A DNA stretch of 64,000 nt, from positions 5,766,001-5,830,000 of the forward strand of contig NZ_CP113116.1 in NCBI RefSeq assembly GCF_026625985.1. The letters run 5' to 3'. Below the pieces are notes generated by a model, which saw only the letters and a list, made by a program, of their open reading frames with translations, searched no databases and was not told the DNA's origin. Shown one piece after another: positions 1 to 8,941 of this stretch. How positions within the stretch are numbered: position 1 is the stretch's first letter; each line of letters opens with the position of its first letter. The DNA comes from Mycobacterium sp. Aquia_213. GTDB lineage: Bacteria; Actinomycetota; Actinomycetes; Mycobacteriales; Mycobacteriaceae. The position numbers and the translations under genes are program-made.

Positions 1-2699
1 GACCGTTGGCCGTGGAGACCCTGACCCCGTCCTGGCGCCGCCGTCTCGACGACCTGTCCTACAGCCCACCGTTCGCGGGGCTGCGCGCACCGCTGCACAA
101 CCTGGCGCGGTTGGCTGCGGCGACCCGGGTCGAACTGTCCGACCCGTTGACCCCGATTCTGGCCGTGGGGGCCGCCGCGTCGGCCATCGTCGGCAGCAAC
201 ATCGACGCACTGCTGGTCGGCGGCGTCATGACGGCCAACGCGATAACCGGTGGGGCACAACGGTTGCGGGCCGAAGCGGCAGCCGCCGAGCTGTTCGCCG
301 AGCAGGATCAGCTGGTGCGCCGGGTCGTCGTGCCGGCGGTGGCCACCACCCGGCGCCGCCTGGAGGCGGCACAGAACGCCACCCGCACGGCGACGGTGTC
401 CGCCAAGTCTTTGCGGCCCGGCGACGTGATCGACCTGGCCGCACCGGAGGTGGTCCCGGCTGACGCGCGCCTGCTGGTGGCCGAAGACCTCGAGGTCGAC
501 GAGTCGCTGCTTACCGGAGAGTCGCTGCCGGTGGACAAGCAGGTCGAGCCCGTCGCCGTCAACGATGCCGAGCGGGCGAGCATGCTGTTCGAGGGCAGCA
601 CGATCATCGCGGGTCACGCGCGCGCGATCGTCGTGGCCACCGGGGTCAATACCGCTGCGCACCGGGCGATTTCGGCGGTCGCCAACGTCGAGACCGCAGC
701 CGGAGTCCAGGCTCGGCTACGCGAGCTCACCAGCAAGGTGCTGCCGCTGACCCTGACCGGCGGTGCCGCGGTGACCGCGCTGGCGTTACTGCGGCGCGCG
801 TCATTGCGTCAGGCCGTCGCCGACGGCGTTGCGATCGCGGTGGCCGCCGTGCCGGAGGGCCTGCCGCTGGTGGCCACGCTGTCCCAACTGGCCGCCGCCC
901 AGCGCCTGACGTCGCACGGGGTGCTGGTCCGCTCGCCGCGCACGATCGAAGCCCTGGGCCGGGTCGACACCGTATGTTTCGACAAGACCGGCACTCTCAC
1001 CGAGAACCGGCTGCGCGTCCTGTGCGCGATAACGCACGATGCCCGGCCGGGTGATCCCTACCCCGAGGCCGAGGACCCGCGTTCGGCCGCGGTACTGCGG
1101 GCCGCCGCCTGGGCGTCCCCGCAGCCCCAGGACGGACAGGGCCACGCGCACGCCACCGACGAGGCGATCATTACCGCCGCGAGTTTCCTTATCACCAGAA
1201 ACAATTCGGGATGGCAGCTGCTTGCCGAGGTGCCGTTCGAGTCCAGCCGTGGCTACGCCGCCGCGATCGGCACCCTGAGCGCCAGCGCGGACAAGCCGAT
1301 ACTGATGCTCAAGGGCGCACCCGAGGTGGTGCTGCCCCGTTGCCGGTTCGCCGACCCGGAGGCCGACCGTGCGCACGCGGAATCGTTGGTGCGCAGCCTC
1401 GCCGAGCGGGGCTTGCGGGTGTTGGCGGTGGCCCGGCGCCCGTGGCCCAACGGGACCACTCACGACGAGGACACCGATGTCGACGCCGTCGACACCCACG
1501 CGCAGGACCTCGAGTTGCTGGGCTACGTCGGCCTGGCCGACACCGCACGGGCATCGTCGCGCCCGCTGATCGAGGCGCTGGAGGCCGCCGGCCGCGAGGT
1601 GGTGCTGATCACCGGCGACCACCCGATCACCGCGCGGGCGATCGCGCGTCAACTGGGACTGCCGGCGGATGCCCGCGTCATCACCGGCGCCGACCTTGCC
1701 GGTCTCGACGAGGACGCCGCCGCCAAGGTCGTTTCCAACGTCCAGGTGTTCGCCCGCGTCAGCCCGGAGCAGAAGGTGCAGATCGTGGCGGCGTTGCAAC
1801 GCTGCGGGCGGGTGACGGCGATGGTCGGCGACGGCGCCAACGATGCCGCCGCGATCCGGATGGCCGACGTGGGCATCGGCGTGAGCGGCCGTGGTTCGTC
1901 GGCCGCCCGCAGTGCCGCCGACATCGTGCTGACCGACCGCGATCTGAGCGTGCTGCTCGACGCGCTGGTGGAGGGCCGCAGCATGTGGGCCGGTGTTCGC
2001 GACGCCGTCACGATCCTGGTCGGCGGCAACGTGGGCGAGGTGTTGTTCACCATTATCGGGACCGCGTTCGGCCAGGGCCGCGCCCCGGTGGGAACCCGTC
2101 AGCTGCTGTTGGTGAACCTGCTGACCGACATGTTCCCGGCGCTCGCGGTTGCGGTCACGTCGCAGTACGTCGAACCCGACGAAGCCGAGTACGAAACCGA
2201 GGAGCAGGCCGAAAGGGCCCGCGCCGCACACCGTCTCGCGGTGCTGACCGGGCCCACGCCGTCTCTCGATGCCCCGCTGATGCGCCAGATCGTCACCCGC
2301 GGTGTCGTCACCGCCGCGGGTGCGACGGCTGCCTGGGGCATCGGGCGATACACGCCGGGCAGCGAACGCCGCACGTCGACAATGGGATTGACGGCGTTGG
2401 TGACCACGCAGCTCGCCCAGACGCTGCTGACGCGCCAGCACAGCCCGCTCGTCGTGGCGACCGCGCTGGGCAGCGCGGGCGTCTTGGTCGGCATCGTGCA
2501 AACCCCGGTGATCAGCCAATTCTTCGGATGCACACCGCTGGGACCGGTCGCGTGGTCGGGCGTGATGGGCGCGACGGCAGGCGCCACCGCGATCTCGTGG
2601 CTGGCGCCCAACTGGCTGAACAAGACCATCGGCGTCATCCAGCCCGACGGCGAGGCCGAAGACGAGCAGGACGCTAAGTCGCCAGTTCCTTTCGAATGA
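1..2699 (+). CDS. ctpI: CtpI-type P-type cation ATPase, C-terminal part
   Basis: About 897 C-terminal residues of a large P-type ATPase; the 5' end lies outside the window, so no start is called (an in-frame TTG at position 6 is not taken as a start). Counting from that TTG, the actuator motif TGES is near residue 170, a PEGLPL membrane motif near 285, the phosphorylation motif DKTGTLT near 326 and the hinge motif GDGANDAA near 608, followed by C-terminal membrane segments. All catalytic motifs are intact. The family's mycobacterial CtpI is about 1,600 residues, so roughly half is visible. PEGLP suggests a Ca/Mn-type rather than CPC heavy-metal pump, but the substrate is unknown. It converges on and overlaps the fadD gene by 26 bp. 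Confidence 0.85.
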   Translation, partial: PLAVETLTPSWRRRLDDLSYSPPFAGLRAPLHNLARLAAATRVELSDPLTPILAVGAAASAIVGSNIDALLVGGVMTANAITGGAQRLRAEAAAAELFAEQDQLVRRVVVPAVATTRRRLEAAQNATRTATVSAKSLRPGDVIDLAAPEVVPADARLLVAEDLEVDESLLTGESLPVDKQVEPVAVNDAERASMLFEGSTIIAGHARAIVVATGVNTAAHRAISAVANVETAAGVQARLRELTSKVLPLTLTGGAAVTALALLRRASLRQAVADGVAIAVAAVPEGLPLVATLSQLAAAQRLTSHGVLVRSPRTIEALGRVDTVCFDKTGTLTENRLRVLCAITHDARPGDPYPEAEDPRSAAVLRAAAWASPQPQDGQGHAHATDEAIITAASFLITRNNSGWQLLAEVPFESSRGYAAAIGTLSASADKPILMLKGAPEVVLPRCRFADPEADRAHAESLVRSLAERGLRVLAVARRPWPNGTTHDEDTDVDAVDTHAQDLELLGYVGLADTARASSRPLIEALEAAGREVVLITGDHPITARAIARQLGLPADARVITGADLAGLDEDAAAKVVSNVQVFARVSPEQKVQIVAALQRCGRVTAMVGDGANDAAAIRMADVGIGVSGRGSSAARSAADIVLTDRDLSVLLDALVEGRSMWAGVRDAVTILVGGNVGEVLFTIIGTAFGQGRAPVGTRQLLLVNLLTDMFPALAVAVTSQYVEPDEAEYETEEQAERARAAHRLAVLTGPTPSLDAPLMRQIVTRGVVTAAGATAAWGIGRYTPGSERRTSTMGLTALVTTQLAQTLLTRQHSPLVVATALGSAGVLVGIVQTPVISQFFGCTPLGPVAWSGVMGATAGATAISWLAPNWLNKTIGVIQPDGEAEDEQDAKSPVPFE

Positions 2700-4233
2700 C
2701 CTTGCCGGCGGGGTTACGCGGAATGCTGTCGACGACGTGAATGTCCCGGGGCTGTTCGAAGCGAGAAACCTTGCCCTTCAGGTATTCCCGTAGCGCGGCG
2801 ACATCGATCTCACGCCGAGCCCGAGCAACCACGAACGCGGCCAGCCGGCGTCCGAACTGTTCGTCGGCAACCCCGACGACCGCGTTCTCGACGACGTCAG
2901 GATGCTCGGCGAGCGCGTTTTCCAGCGCCCGTGGATACACGTTTTCACCGCCCGACACGATCATGTCGTCCTCGCGGCCAACGATGTAGAGCCGGCCCGA
3001 GTTGTCCAGATAACCCATGTCCCCGGTGCTGGTCATCTCGTCGATGACGGTCTTGGCGCCGCCGCCGATGTAGCCTTCGGTCGTCAGCTCGCCGCCCACG
3101 AAAATACGCCCCGTCACCCGCGGCCCGACGGCCCTACCGGTCTTGTCGAAGATGCGAACCGGGCACCCCGCGACCGGTCGGCCCACCGTGTCCGGGGCCT
3201 GACGCAGCTCGAAAGGTGTTGCCAGGGAACCGATCCCGGTCTCCGTGGAACCGTATCCGTTGTAGAGAATGTCGCCATAGGAATCCATGAAGCGGCGCGC
3301 GAGGCTGGGATCGAGCCGATCGCCGCTGGATATCACGACCCGCAACGACAACGGGTTTCGCATCCGTACCCGTCGCGGCAACTCCATGATGCGCGCCAGC
3401 ATGATCGGGACCACGCTGAGCGCGTCGGCACGCTGTAGCGATGCCTGGGCGAGAGTCGTCTCGGCATCGAAGCGCCGATGCGTCAGCACCGTGCCGCCCA
3501 GGCTGATGGTGAGCATCAGCATGCCCAGGCCAAGGCCGTGAAACATCGGTACCGCCACCGCGATTCGTGACCCGACGCGCAGCCCGGTGCGCTCGAGAAT
3601 CGTCATGCCGACGCCCACTCCAGAACTCATGCGCGGCATCCGCGGAACACCCTTGGGCACACCGGTGGTACCCGAGGTCAGCAGAATGAGTCGACCGGAC
3701 TCGACGACGCGCGGTCGCGGCGCGCCCGGCTGGATCTGCACGGTAGCCGGGTCGATCACGCCCACCGACGGTGCGGCATCGCCGACTCGCTCGGCAAATT
3801 CGTTGTCGCAGAACATGTTTCTGACCTGATGTGAGCTCAGCGCCTGCGCGAGAGCCGTGCTGCGAAACTCGGTGTTCACCAGCACCACGTCCGCGCCGAC
3901 CAGGGCGGCGGCGAATACGGCTGCCGCGAAGTCGCGGCCGTTGCGGCACATGATCCCCACCGCCTCGCCCGGGCCGGCTCCGTCGCGGACGAGCTCGTGC
4001 GCCAGCGCCTCGGTCTTGCACTGCAACTCGCGGTAGCTCAGCGCCCCGTCGTCGTCGATGATCGCGGTGCGGTCCGGCCAGCGCGCCGCCGCGACAGCCA
4101 ATAGCGTGGACAGGTTGGTGCCGCCGCGGTATATCTCCCGGATCAGTCGCAGCACCGCGATCGGGGTGGGCACACTGAGCAGCCGCGATGACACCAAGGC
4201 CCGGGCCGTCGTGCCGACCACACCGTCGGTCAT
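2674..4233 (-). CDS. Acyl-CoA synthetase (FadD family)
   Basis: A 519-residue adenylate-forming ligase that would activate a carboxylic acid as acyl-AMP and then acyl-CoA. The P-loop motif TSGTTGVPKG is at residues 186-195, followed by YGSTETG, the GYLDNSGRLYIVGRED hinge and a C-terminal PRNPAGKV motif holding the catalytic lysine. ATG at 4233 is chosen because it overlaps the stop of the upstream SDR as ATGA, implying translational coupling. A longer in-frame extension exists but lies inside the SDR gene. Length is normal for FadD proteins. The chain-length specificity cannot be read from sequence. The gene and its SDR partner sit between ctpI and the CobW-like gene. Confidence 0.9.
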   Translation of the reverse strand: MTDGVVGTTARALVSSRLLSVPTPIAVLRLIREIYRGGTNLSTLLAVAAARWPDRTAIIDDDGALSYRELQCKTEALAHELVRDGAGPGEAVGIMCRNGRDFAAAVFAAALVGADVVLVNTEFRSTALAQALSSHQVRNMFCDNEFAERVGDAAPSVGVIDPATVQIQPGAPRPRVVESGRLILLTSGTTGVPKGVPRMPRMSSGVGVGMTILERTGLRVGSRIAVAVPMFHGLGLGMLMLTISLGGTVLTHRRFDAETTLAQASLQRADALSVVPIMLARIMELPRRVRMRNPLSLRVVISSGDRLDPSLARRFMDSYGDILYNGYGSTETGIGSLATPFELRQAPDTVGRPVAGCPVRIFDKTGRAVGPRVTGRIFVGGELTTEGYIGGGAKTVIDEMTSTGDMGYLDNSGRLYIVGREDDMIVSGGENVYPRALENALAEHPDVVENAVVGVADEQFGRRLAAFVVARARREIDVAALREYLKGKVSRFEQPRDIHVVDSIPRNPAGKVIRKELAT

Positions 4234-5126
4234 CCGTGGTCCTTTCGCCCGTGGGAATCGGCGAAGAACCGGCGATGCCACAACCGGGCCGCCCAATCTG
4301 CCGGACCGGCCAGCAGCACCGAGGCCAGCTCGGCCGGAAACACCCAGGGTGGCTCGTTGCTGCGCGGGCGCTCGATGACCGCCTTGGCGATGGCGTCGGC
4401 AGCCTGCTCGGGGGACAGACCGGGAAGGCGGCCCAGGATCGGCGTCGGTGCGATCATCCGGGTTCGCACCAGGGCGAAGTAAACCGACGTGACGTCCACC
4501 CCGTCGGCGTGCAGCTCCGGCGCCACGCTGCGCAGCCAGCGATCGAAAGCGCCCTTGGACGCCTGATAAGCGCCCCATTGCGGACCGGGCACCACGCGCA
4601 CGCCGACGCTCGACACGTTGACGATGTGGCCGCCGCCGTTTTCCCGCATGGCCGGCAGCAGTCCCAGCAACAGCCAGACCGGCCCCAGGTAGTTGATGTC
4701 GATGGTGCGCTGGAAATCGTGTGGGCGGTCGTACTGCTGATGCAGCGAACGGCGCAGCGATTTGCCGGCATTGCTGACCACGACGTCGAGCGGGCCGTGG
4801 TTCTCGGTGATCTGCTTGGTCAGCACGTGGACGGCGGCCTCGTCACTCAGATCCGTCGGATAGGCGACGGCGTGCCCGCCCCCGGCGTTGATCGCCGCGG
4901 CCAGGTCGTCGAGCCGCTCGGCTGATCGGGCGACGACCAACACCGTCGCTCCGGCCGCGGCGAGCCTGCGGGCCGTCGCCTCGCCGATTCCGTATGACGC
5001 ACCGGTGACCAGCACCGTCTTGCCCGAAACCGCGGCGCGCAGCTTGTCGGGATTCGCTACCCGCGCCGGGTTGGCCAGTCGGTCCGTCACCGTCTTAATG
5101 GCCTGGCTTATCAAGTTCACCTTCAC
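4230..5126 (-). CDS. Short-chain dehydrogenase/reductase
   Basis: A 298-residue classical SDR. The cofactor motif TGASYGIG begins near residue 40, NAGKS lies mid-domain, the catalytic serine is in NVSSVGV and the YQASK motif supplies Tyr and Lys. An N-terminal extension of about 35 residues precedes the Rossmann fold. It overlaps the fadD start by four bases, so the two form one operon that probably handles a lipid-like acid and its hydroxy or keto form. The 148 bp upstream, before the CobW-like stop, hold no gene. The substrate is not predictable. Confidence 0.9.
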   Translation of the reverse strand: MKVNLISQAIKTVTDRLANPARVANPDKLRAAVSGKTVLVTGASYGIGEATARRLAAAGATVLVVARSAERLDDLAAAINAGGGHAVAYPTDLSDEAAVHVLTKQITENHGPLDVVVSNAGKSLRRSLHQQYDRPHDFQRTIDINYLGPVWLLLGLLPAMRENGGGHIVNVSSVGVRVVPGPQWGAYQASKGAFDRWLRSVAPELHADGVDVTSVYFALVRTRMIAPTPILGRLPGLSPEQAADAIAKAVIERPRSNEPPWVFPAELASVLLAGPADWAARLWHRRFFADSHGRKDHG

Positions 5127-5274
5127 ACCGCATTCACCGAGAGGGCGTGCCGAGTCCGGGTGCAGCGCTGCTTTCCCAACGCTTTGCGACTCGTAACCTA
5201 CAGCTACCAGACCCCGCGCATAGGCCGAACGCCTGGTCCTCGCTGAACGGTGAGCTGCCGGACGCGGTGTTAGT

Positions 5275-6468
5275 TCACGATTCGCGGCGATCGGAGTCGG
5301 ACGCGACTTCTTCGGCGGTGCCGGAGGTTTCGTCGCAGGGATCCTCGTGCCAGTCGCCGAACGGATCCGGGTAGCCGCCCCACTCGCGTGGCTCCGCCAT
5401 TTCCGCGTCGGTGAGCAGCGCCCCGTACAGGGCGTCGAGAATGTCGGGGGGTTGTCCGCCGCAGACCAGCACCGTCATCGCCGTGTGCCGGTCGCCGAAC
5501 TTGTACTCCCACTGCAGCTCGGCGAACAGGCGCCGCTCCGCGTCGACGTTGGCCGCCTGTTGCGCGGTCATGGCCGCCAGCCACTTCCCGGCGCCGGCGA
5601 CCCGCAGACCGCCGCCGGCCGACTCCAGCCACATGACCTGGTCTGGCCGGCTGGCCAGCCACAGCCGCCCGCGGGCGCGCACCACGCCGGTCAGCAGCAG
5701 ATCCACCGCGGCATGCAAGCGCTCGGGGTGAAACGGGCGCCGCGCATTGAACTCGACGATCCGCACCGCCCCGTCGGCGCCCAGCGGCGGCCGGCCGGCC
5801 AGCAGCCAGCCATGCGGATGATCGCTGCGGCCACGTCGCGAGTCGTCCTCCAGATTCGCCAGCGCCATGTCGACGCGCTCGAGGCCCACGGTGATCCGCG
5901 CCCGCGGAGCAAGCCTGCGCAGCACGGCCAGTGTCACGGGTTCGGGGCGGGTCAGCACCAGCAGGTCGGCGAACTCGGCCTGGCCGACGACGACCTGGGC
6001 CATCGTGCGTCCGTCCCGCAGCACCGCGTCGCCGAGTGCGCGAGTAAGCCAGCTGCGAGAGTCGATACACGTCACCACCCCGGCGATCGACACGTCCAGG
6101 GCGGCCGGGCCGTCCGGGTAACCGGGACCGATACGCACTCGGACGTGGTCGATCGCGACGCAGATGGGCTCGGGTTCGAGCCATTCGGACAGATGCACGA
6201 CGATGCGCTCGACCCCGTGCCGGCGGGCCAATTTGCGCAGCAGTATCAGCAGGTCGTTGCGGACGGTGCAGGACACACACCCGTGCGCCAGCTCCAATGC
6301 GTCCTCGGCCGTGGTCAATTCGCCACGCAGCAGCATGGTCGTCGTGCGCCGCACCACGTGGCCGTCGAACCGATGCTCGACGACTACGGTCCCGGGCCCG
6401 CGCAGGAATGTGCCCGTCACCGCGTCGGTGTCGCCCTGACCCACTACCAGCACCACCGGCGTTCGCAT
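5275..6468 (-). CDS. mrf: CobW/COG0523-family protein, Rv0106/MRF-like
   Basis: A 397-residue protein resembling M. tuberculosis Rv0106 and the M. smegmatis MPY recruitment factor, a zinc-starvation protein reported to help protein Y bind and hibernate zinc-free ribosomes. It faces the alternative ribosomal protein genes across a shared Zur-type region, which fits that role. The start at 6468 is set by AAGGAG at 6475-6480; a longer frame up to 6513 lacks such support. A GCVSC motif lies where the family metal-binding CxCC is expected. The N-terminus (VVLVVGQGDTDAVTG) lacks GxxxxGK(S/T), so no canonical P-loop is present. The symbol rests on context and remembered similarity. Confidence 0.85.
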   Translation of the reverse strand: MRTPVVLVVGQGDTDAVTGTFLRGPGTVVVEHRFDGHVVRRTTTMLLRGELTTAEDALELAHGCVSCTVRNDLLILLRKLARRHGVERIVVHLSEWLEPEPICVAIDHVRVRIGPGYPDGPAALDVSIAGVVTCIDSRSWLTRALGDAVLRDGRTMAQVVVGQAEFADLLVLTRPEPVTLAVLRRLAPRARITVGLERVDMALANLEDDSRRGRSDHPHGWLLAGRPPLGADGAVRIVEFNARRPFHPERLHAAVDLLLTGVVRARGRLWLASRPDQVMWLESAGGGLRVAGAGKWLAAMTAQQAANVDAERRLFAELQWEYKFGDRHTAMTVLVCGGQPPDILDALYGALLTDAEMAEPREWGGYPDPFGDWHEDPCDETSGTAEEVASDSDRRES

Positions 6469-6480
6469 CCCCAACTCCTT

Positions 6481-6556
6481 ATTGCAAACCGTTTTCAATA
6501 ACGCCTTCGCCACGGTACAGTGCCGGGCAGACCTTGTCGAAAATGATCTTCAATAA
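6481..6556. promoter_or_regulatory. Two Zur-like boxes in the zinc-starvation divergon
   Basis: Two imperfect AT-rich palindromes share a GAAAA-TTTTC-like core: 6481-6501 just upstream of the mrf ribosome binding site, and 6537-6556 (GAAAATGATCTTC) just upstream of rpmB2. Both resemble the mycobacterial Zur operator, centred on TGAAAATGATTTTCA. One box per divergent gene suggests repression of both arms when zinc is sufficient. The assignment is inferred from resemblance and gene context. Confidence 0.75.
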
Positions 6557-6581
6557 CCATATGTCGCGCAGAGGAGGCGTC

Positions 6582-6818
6582 ATGCCCATGCACTGTCAGG
6601 TCACCGGCCGCACAGTGGGTTTCGGTAACTCGGTGTCGCACTCGCATCGCCGAACCCGGCGGCGGTGGACGCCCAACATTCAGACCAAGACCTATTACCT
6701 GCCGTCGGAGGGTCGACGCATCACGTTGCGGGTGAGCGCCAAGGGAATCAAGGTCGTCGACCGCGACGGCATCGAGGCGGTGGTCGCGCGACTGCGCCGC
6801 GAGGGTCAGCGCATCTGA
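6582..6818 (+). CDS. rpmB2: 50S ribosomal protein L28, zinc-independent paralog
   Basis: A 78-residue L28. The start at 6582 follows GAGGAGG at 6571-6577. The conserved GFGNSVSHSHRR and RRWTPNIQ segments are present. Only one cysteine (residue 5) remains where zinc-binding L28 has two CxxC pairs, so this is the C-minus form made under zinc limitation. It is the first gene of a four-gene ribosomal protein operon and overlaps rpmG by one base (TGATG). Confidence 0.95.
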   Translation: MPMHCQVTGRTVGFGNSVSHSHRRTRRRWTPNIQTKTYYLPSEGRRITLRVSAKGIKVVDRDGIEAVVARLRREGQRI

Positions 6819-6982
6819 TGGCGCGCAACGAGATTCGACCCATCGTCAAGCTGCGCTCGATGGCGGGTACCGGTTACACCTACATCACCCGCAAGAACCG
6901 GCGCAACGACCCCGACCGGCTCACGCCCAGGAAGTACGACCCGGTGGTCCGCCGCCACGTCGAGTTCCGGGAGGAACGCTGA
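6818..6982 (+). CDS. rpmG: 50S ribosomal protein L33, zinc-independent paralog
   Basis: A 54-residue L33 with the typical RNEIRPIVKL start and a TGYTYITRKNRRNDPDRL core. It has no cysteines, so the CxxC zinc ribbon is absent, as in the C-minus paralog. The start overlaps the rpmB2 stop by one base, and the next gene begins immediately after the stop, indicating tight co-translation. Confidence 0.95.
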   Translation: MARNEIRPIVKLRSMAGTGYTYITRKNRRNDPDRLTPRKYDPVVRRHVEFREER

Positions 6983-7288
6983 ATGGCCAAGAAATCCAAG
7001 ATCGTCAAGAACGACCGGCGTCGCGCGATCGTCGCCCGCTACGCCGAGCGTCGAGCCATGCTCAAGGAGATCATCCGATCACCGGCAAGCACTGCCGAAC
7101 AGCGGCTGGCCGCACAACAGGCGCTCGCCCGCCAGCCGCGCGACGCCAGTGCCGTGCGGGTACGCAACCGTGACGCGGTGGACGGCCGCCCCCGCGGACA
7201 CCTGCGCAAGTTCGGGCTGTCCCGGGTGCGGGTGCGCGAGTTGGCGCATCAGGGTCAACTTCCCGGTATCCGTAAGGCGAGTTGGTAG
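6983..7288 (+). CDS. rpsN2: 30S ribosomal protein S14, zinc-independent paralog
   Basis: A 101-residue long-form S14. It has a KxxKxxKNDRRR N-terminus and the conserved GRPRGHLRKFGLSRVRVREL C-terminal segment. The short zinc-binding form (about 61 residues with CxxC pairs) is not what is seen here. The gene abuts rpmG and rpsR2 with no intergenic base, so it belongs to the zinc-starvation operon. Confidence 0.95.
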   Translation: MAKKSKIVKNDRRRAIVARYAERRAMLKEIIRSPASTAEQRLAAQQALARQPRDASAVRVRNRDAVDGRPRGHLRKFGLSRVRVRELAHQGQLPGIRKASW

Positions 7289-7546
7289 ATGGCCGGCAAA
7301 TCGAAAGACAAAGCCCGGCCCAGCCGGACTCAGCCGTTGGAGAAGAAGCGGAACCTGCTGAGCAGCCTTGGCCTCAAGTACGTTGACTACAAGGACATTA
7401 CGACGTTGCGGATGTTCATGTCCGAGCGCGGCCGAATCCGGTCTCGCCGCGTCACCGGCCTGACGGTGCAGCAGCAACGGCAGGTGGCCACCGCGATCAG
7501 GAATGCCCGCGAGATGGCGCTGTTGCCGTACATCAGCGCCCGCTAG
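7289..7546 (+). CDS. rpsR2: 30S ribosomal protein S18, zinc-independent paralog
   Basis: An 85-residue S18 with the YVDYKDITTLRMF core and an RRVTGLTVQQQRQVATAI RNA-binding segment. The cysteines found in the zinc-binding S18 N-terminus are missing. It is the last gene of the ribosomal protein operon. Its stop overlaps by four bases the stop of the converging reductase gene, leaving no room for a separate terminator. Confidence 0.95.
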   Translation: MAGKSKDKARPSRTQPLEKKRNLLSSLGLKYVDYKDITTLRMFMSERGRIRSRRVTGLTVQQQRQVATAIRNAREMALLPYISAR

Positions 7547-8940
7547 TCCCGGACGAATCCCTTGTTGCGCATCAGCACGTCCGCGAGGAATCCGTCGTGC
7601 GGAATCTCGGGCGCGCTGTAGAACGTCGGGTGGTTTCCGCGGTAGACGTTGCTGACGGTGGGGTCGCCGAGCACACTATCGATCAGAGCGTCGTCCCCGG
7701 TGATCACATTGATTACCAACGAGTTTCGTAGCGGCGCCAGGCCTGCTTCGCGCGACCACGGCGACACCCACACACAGGGGAACGGCAGTTCGACGTTGAG
7801 CTTGTCGACATCGGGCTCGGCCAACAGATGCACGGCCGGACGCAGGGCGGCATATCCGTCGCCCACCGCGGCGACGACCTGATCGGCGCCGAGCAGCGCG
7901 GTGGTGCCCGCGGCCTTGGTCGCCAGATAGTCCGCCAGCGCCTGCGCTTTTTCGACGGGCTGAGTCGGCAGGATGGCCCGCTCGTCCTCGGTGGGCAGCG
8001 GTTCGATGGTCGCCAACTTCTCGGCGATCGCCGCGGCCAGCGGGGCCGGGTCACCCTCGTAGAGCACCGCGGTGGTGTTAACGCACGCCATACCACCGAG
8101 GTTGGCGATCGAGTCGACGATCAGATCGAGGTAGTCGCGCCAATCGCGATCGGCGGTGATCACGATCTTGGCCCGGCCGGGTCCGTTCACCATCACCGTC
8201 GGATCGACGGCGTATTTGTCGACGACGTCCTGACCGCCGTACACCATGGCGAGATCGGCGCAGCGGATGATCTCGTCGGCTCCACCATGATCGGTGGGCA
8301 GAAAGACGACGTCCTCTGGCCGAAATCCCGCTTGGCGCAAGGCGTTGACCAGTCGATGGCCGGTGAAGGGTTCGCGCCGCGACGGGCGCACCGCGACCCG
8401 GTAGCCCAGGGCCAGCGCTTGGGGCCACAGGCCGTGTACGCCTGGCCCGTTGCCGGCGGCGTGTACGGCGAACACCTCGCCGCGCCGCGTCCAGACCGCG
8501 CTGCCGGCGCGGGTGCGCTCCTCGCGCCAGTCGCGGGCCGCGCCGATCGGCTGGGCCGGGCGCACCGCATCGAATGCGTGGGCAACGGCGTCGGCCACAT
8601 TGCGGGCCCCGGCGCGGGTGACCACGATCGGCACTCCCGAAATCCGGCTGGCGAGTTCGACATAGGCGTCGAAGCCCAGGCCGCCGACTTCCGCCGTCGC
8701 AAAGATCTCGGCCGCGGCGGCCAATGCCTTTTCCCGCTCCGCGACCGGCAGCGGCGCGACCTTGCGCTGCGCGCCGATGGTGCGCGATACATACAGCGGC
8801 GGCACCAGACTCAGCTCGGCGACCGGTACCCCGGCCGTGCTGGTGACAATCTCGCGGTTGCGGGTCCGGTACTCGCCGCTGGGCCCCAGTGCGTCAAGTA
8901 GTACCAGATCTGCTGTCATACTTGATGTTTCGCCAGACAC
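7543..8940 (-). CDS. LuxC/EhpG-like acyl reductase (aldehyde dehydrogenase fold)
   Basis: A 465-residue protein of the LuxC/ALDH superfamily, expected to reduce an activated acid (thioester or acyl-enzyme) to an aldehyde with NAD(P)H. The probable catalytic cysteine is residue 286 in GGMACVNTTAV, and a WPQALALGYRVAVRPSRREP segment fits the ALDH nucleotide region. The start is a GTG at 8940 two bases after the upstream stop; ATG at 8919 is an alternative and neither has a strong ribosome binding site. It is co-transcribed with the LuxE-like gene. Related proteins are often labelled phenazine antibiotic biosynthesis protein, but no phenazine genes are visible here. Confidence 0.8.
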   Translation of the reverse strand: MSGETSSMTADLVLLDALGPSGEYRTRNREIVTSTAGVPVAELSLVPPLYVSRTIGAQRKVAPLPVAEREKALAAAAEIFATAEVGGLGFDAYVELASRISGVPIVVTRAGARNVADAVAHAFDAVRPAQPIGAARDWREERTRAGSAVWTRRGEVFAVHAAGNGPGVHGLWPQALALGYRVAVRPSRREPFTGHRLVNALRQAGFRPEDVVFLPTDHGGADEIIRCADLAMVYGGQDVVDKYAVDPTVMVNGPGRAKIVITADRDWRDYLDLIVDSIANLGGMACVNTTAVLYEGDPAPLAAAIAEKLATIEPLPTEDERAILPTQPVEKAQALADYLATKAAGTTALLGADQVVAAVGDGYAALRPAVHLLAEPDVDKLNVELPFPCVWVSPWSREAGLAPLRNSLVINVITGDDALIDSVLGDPTVSNVYRGNHPTFYSAPEIPHDGFLADVLMRNKGFVRD

Positions 8941-8941
8941 C

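Noticed and set aside
801..2519. Long antisense open frame of 572 codons under ctpI
   Set aside because: It mirrors a strongly coding high-GC gene with all P-type ATPase motifs and its translation shows no known motif.
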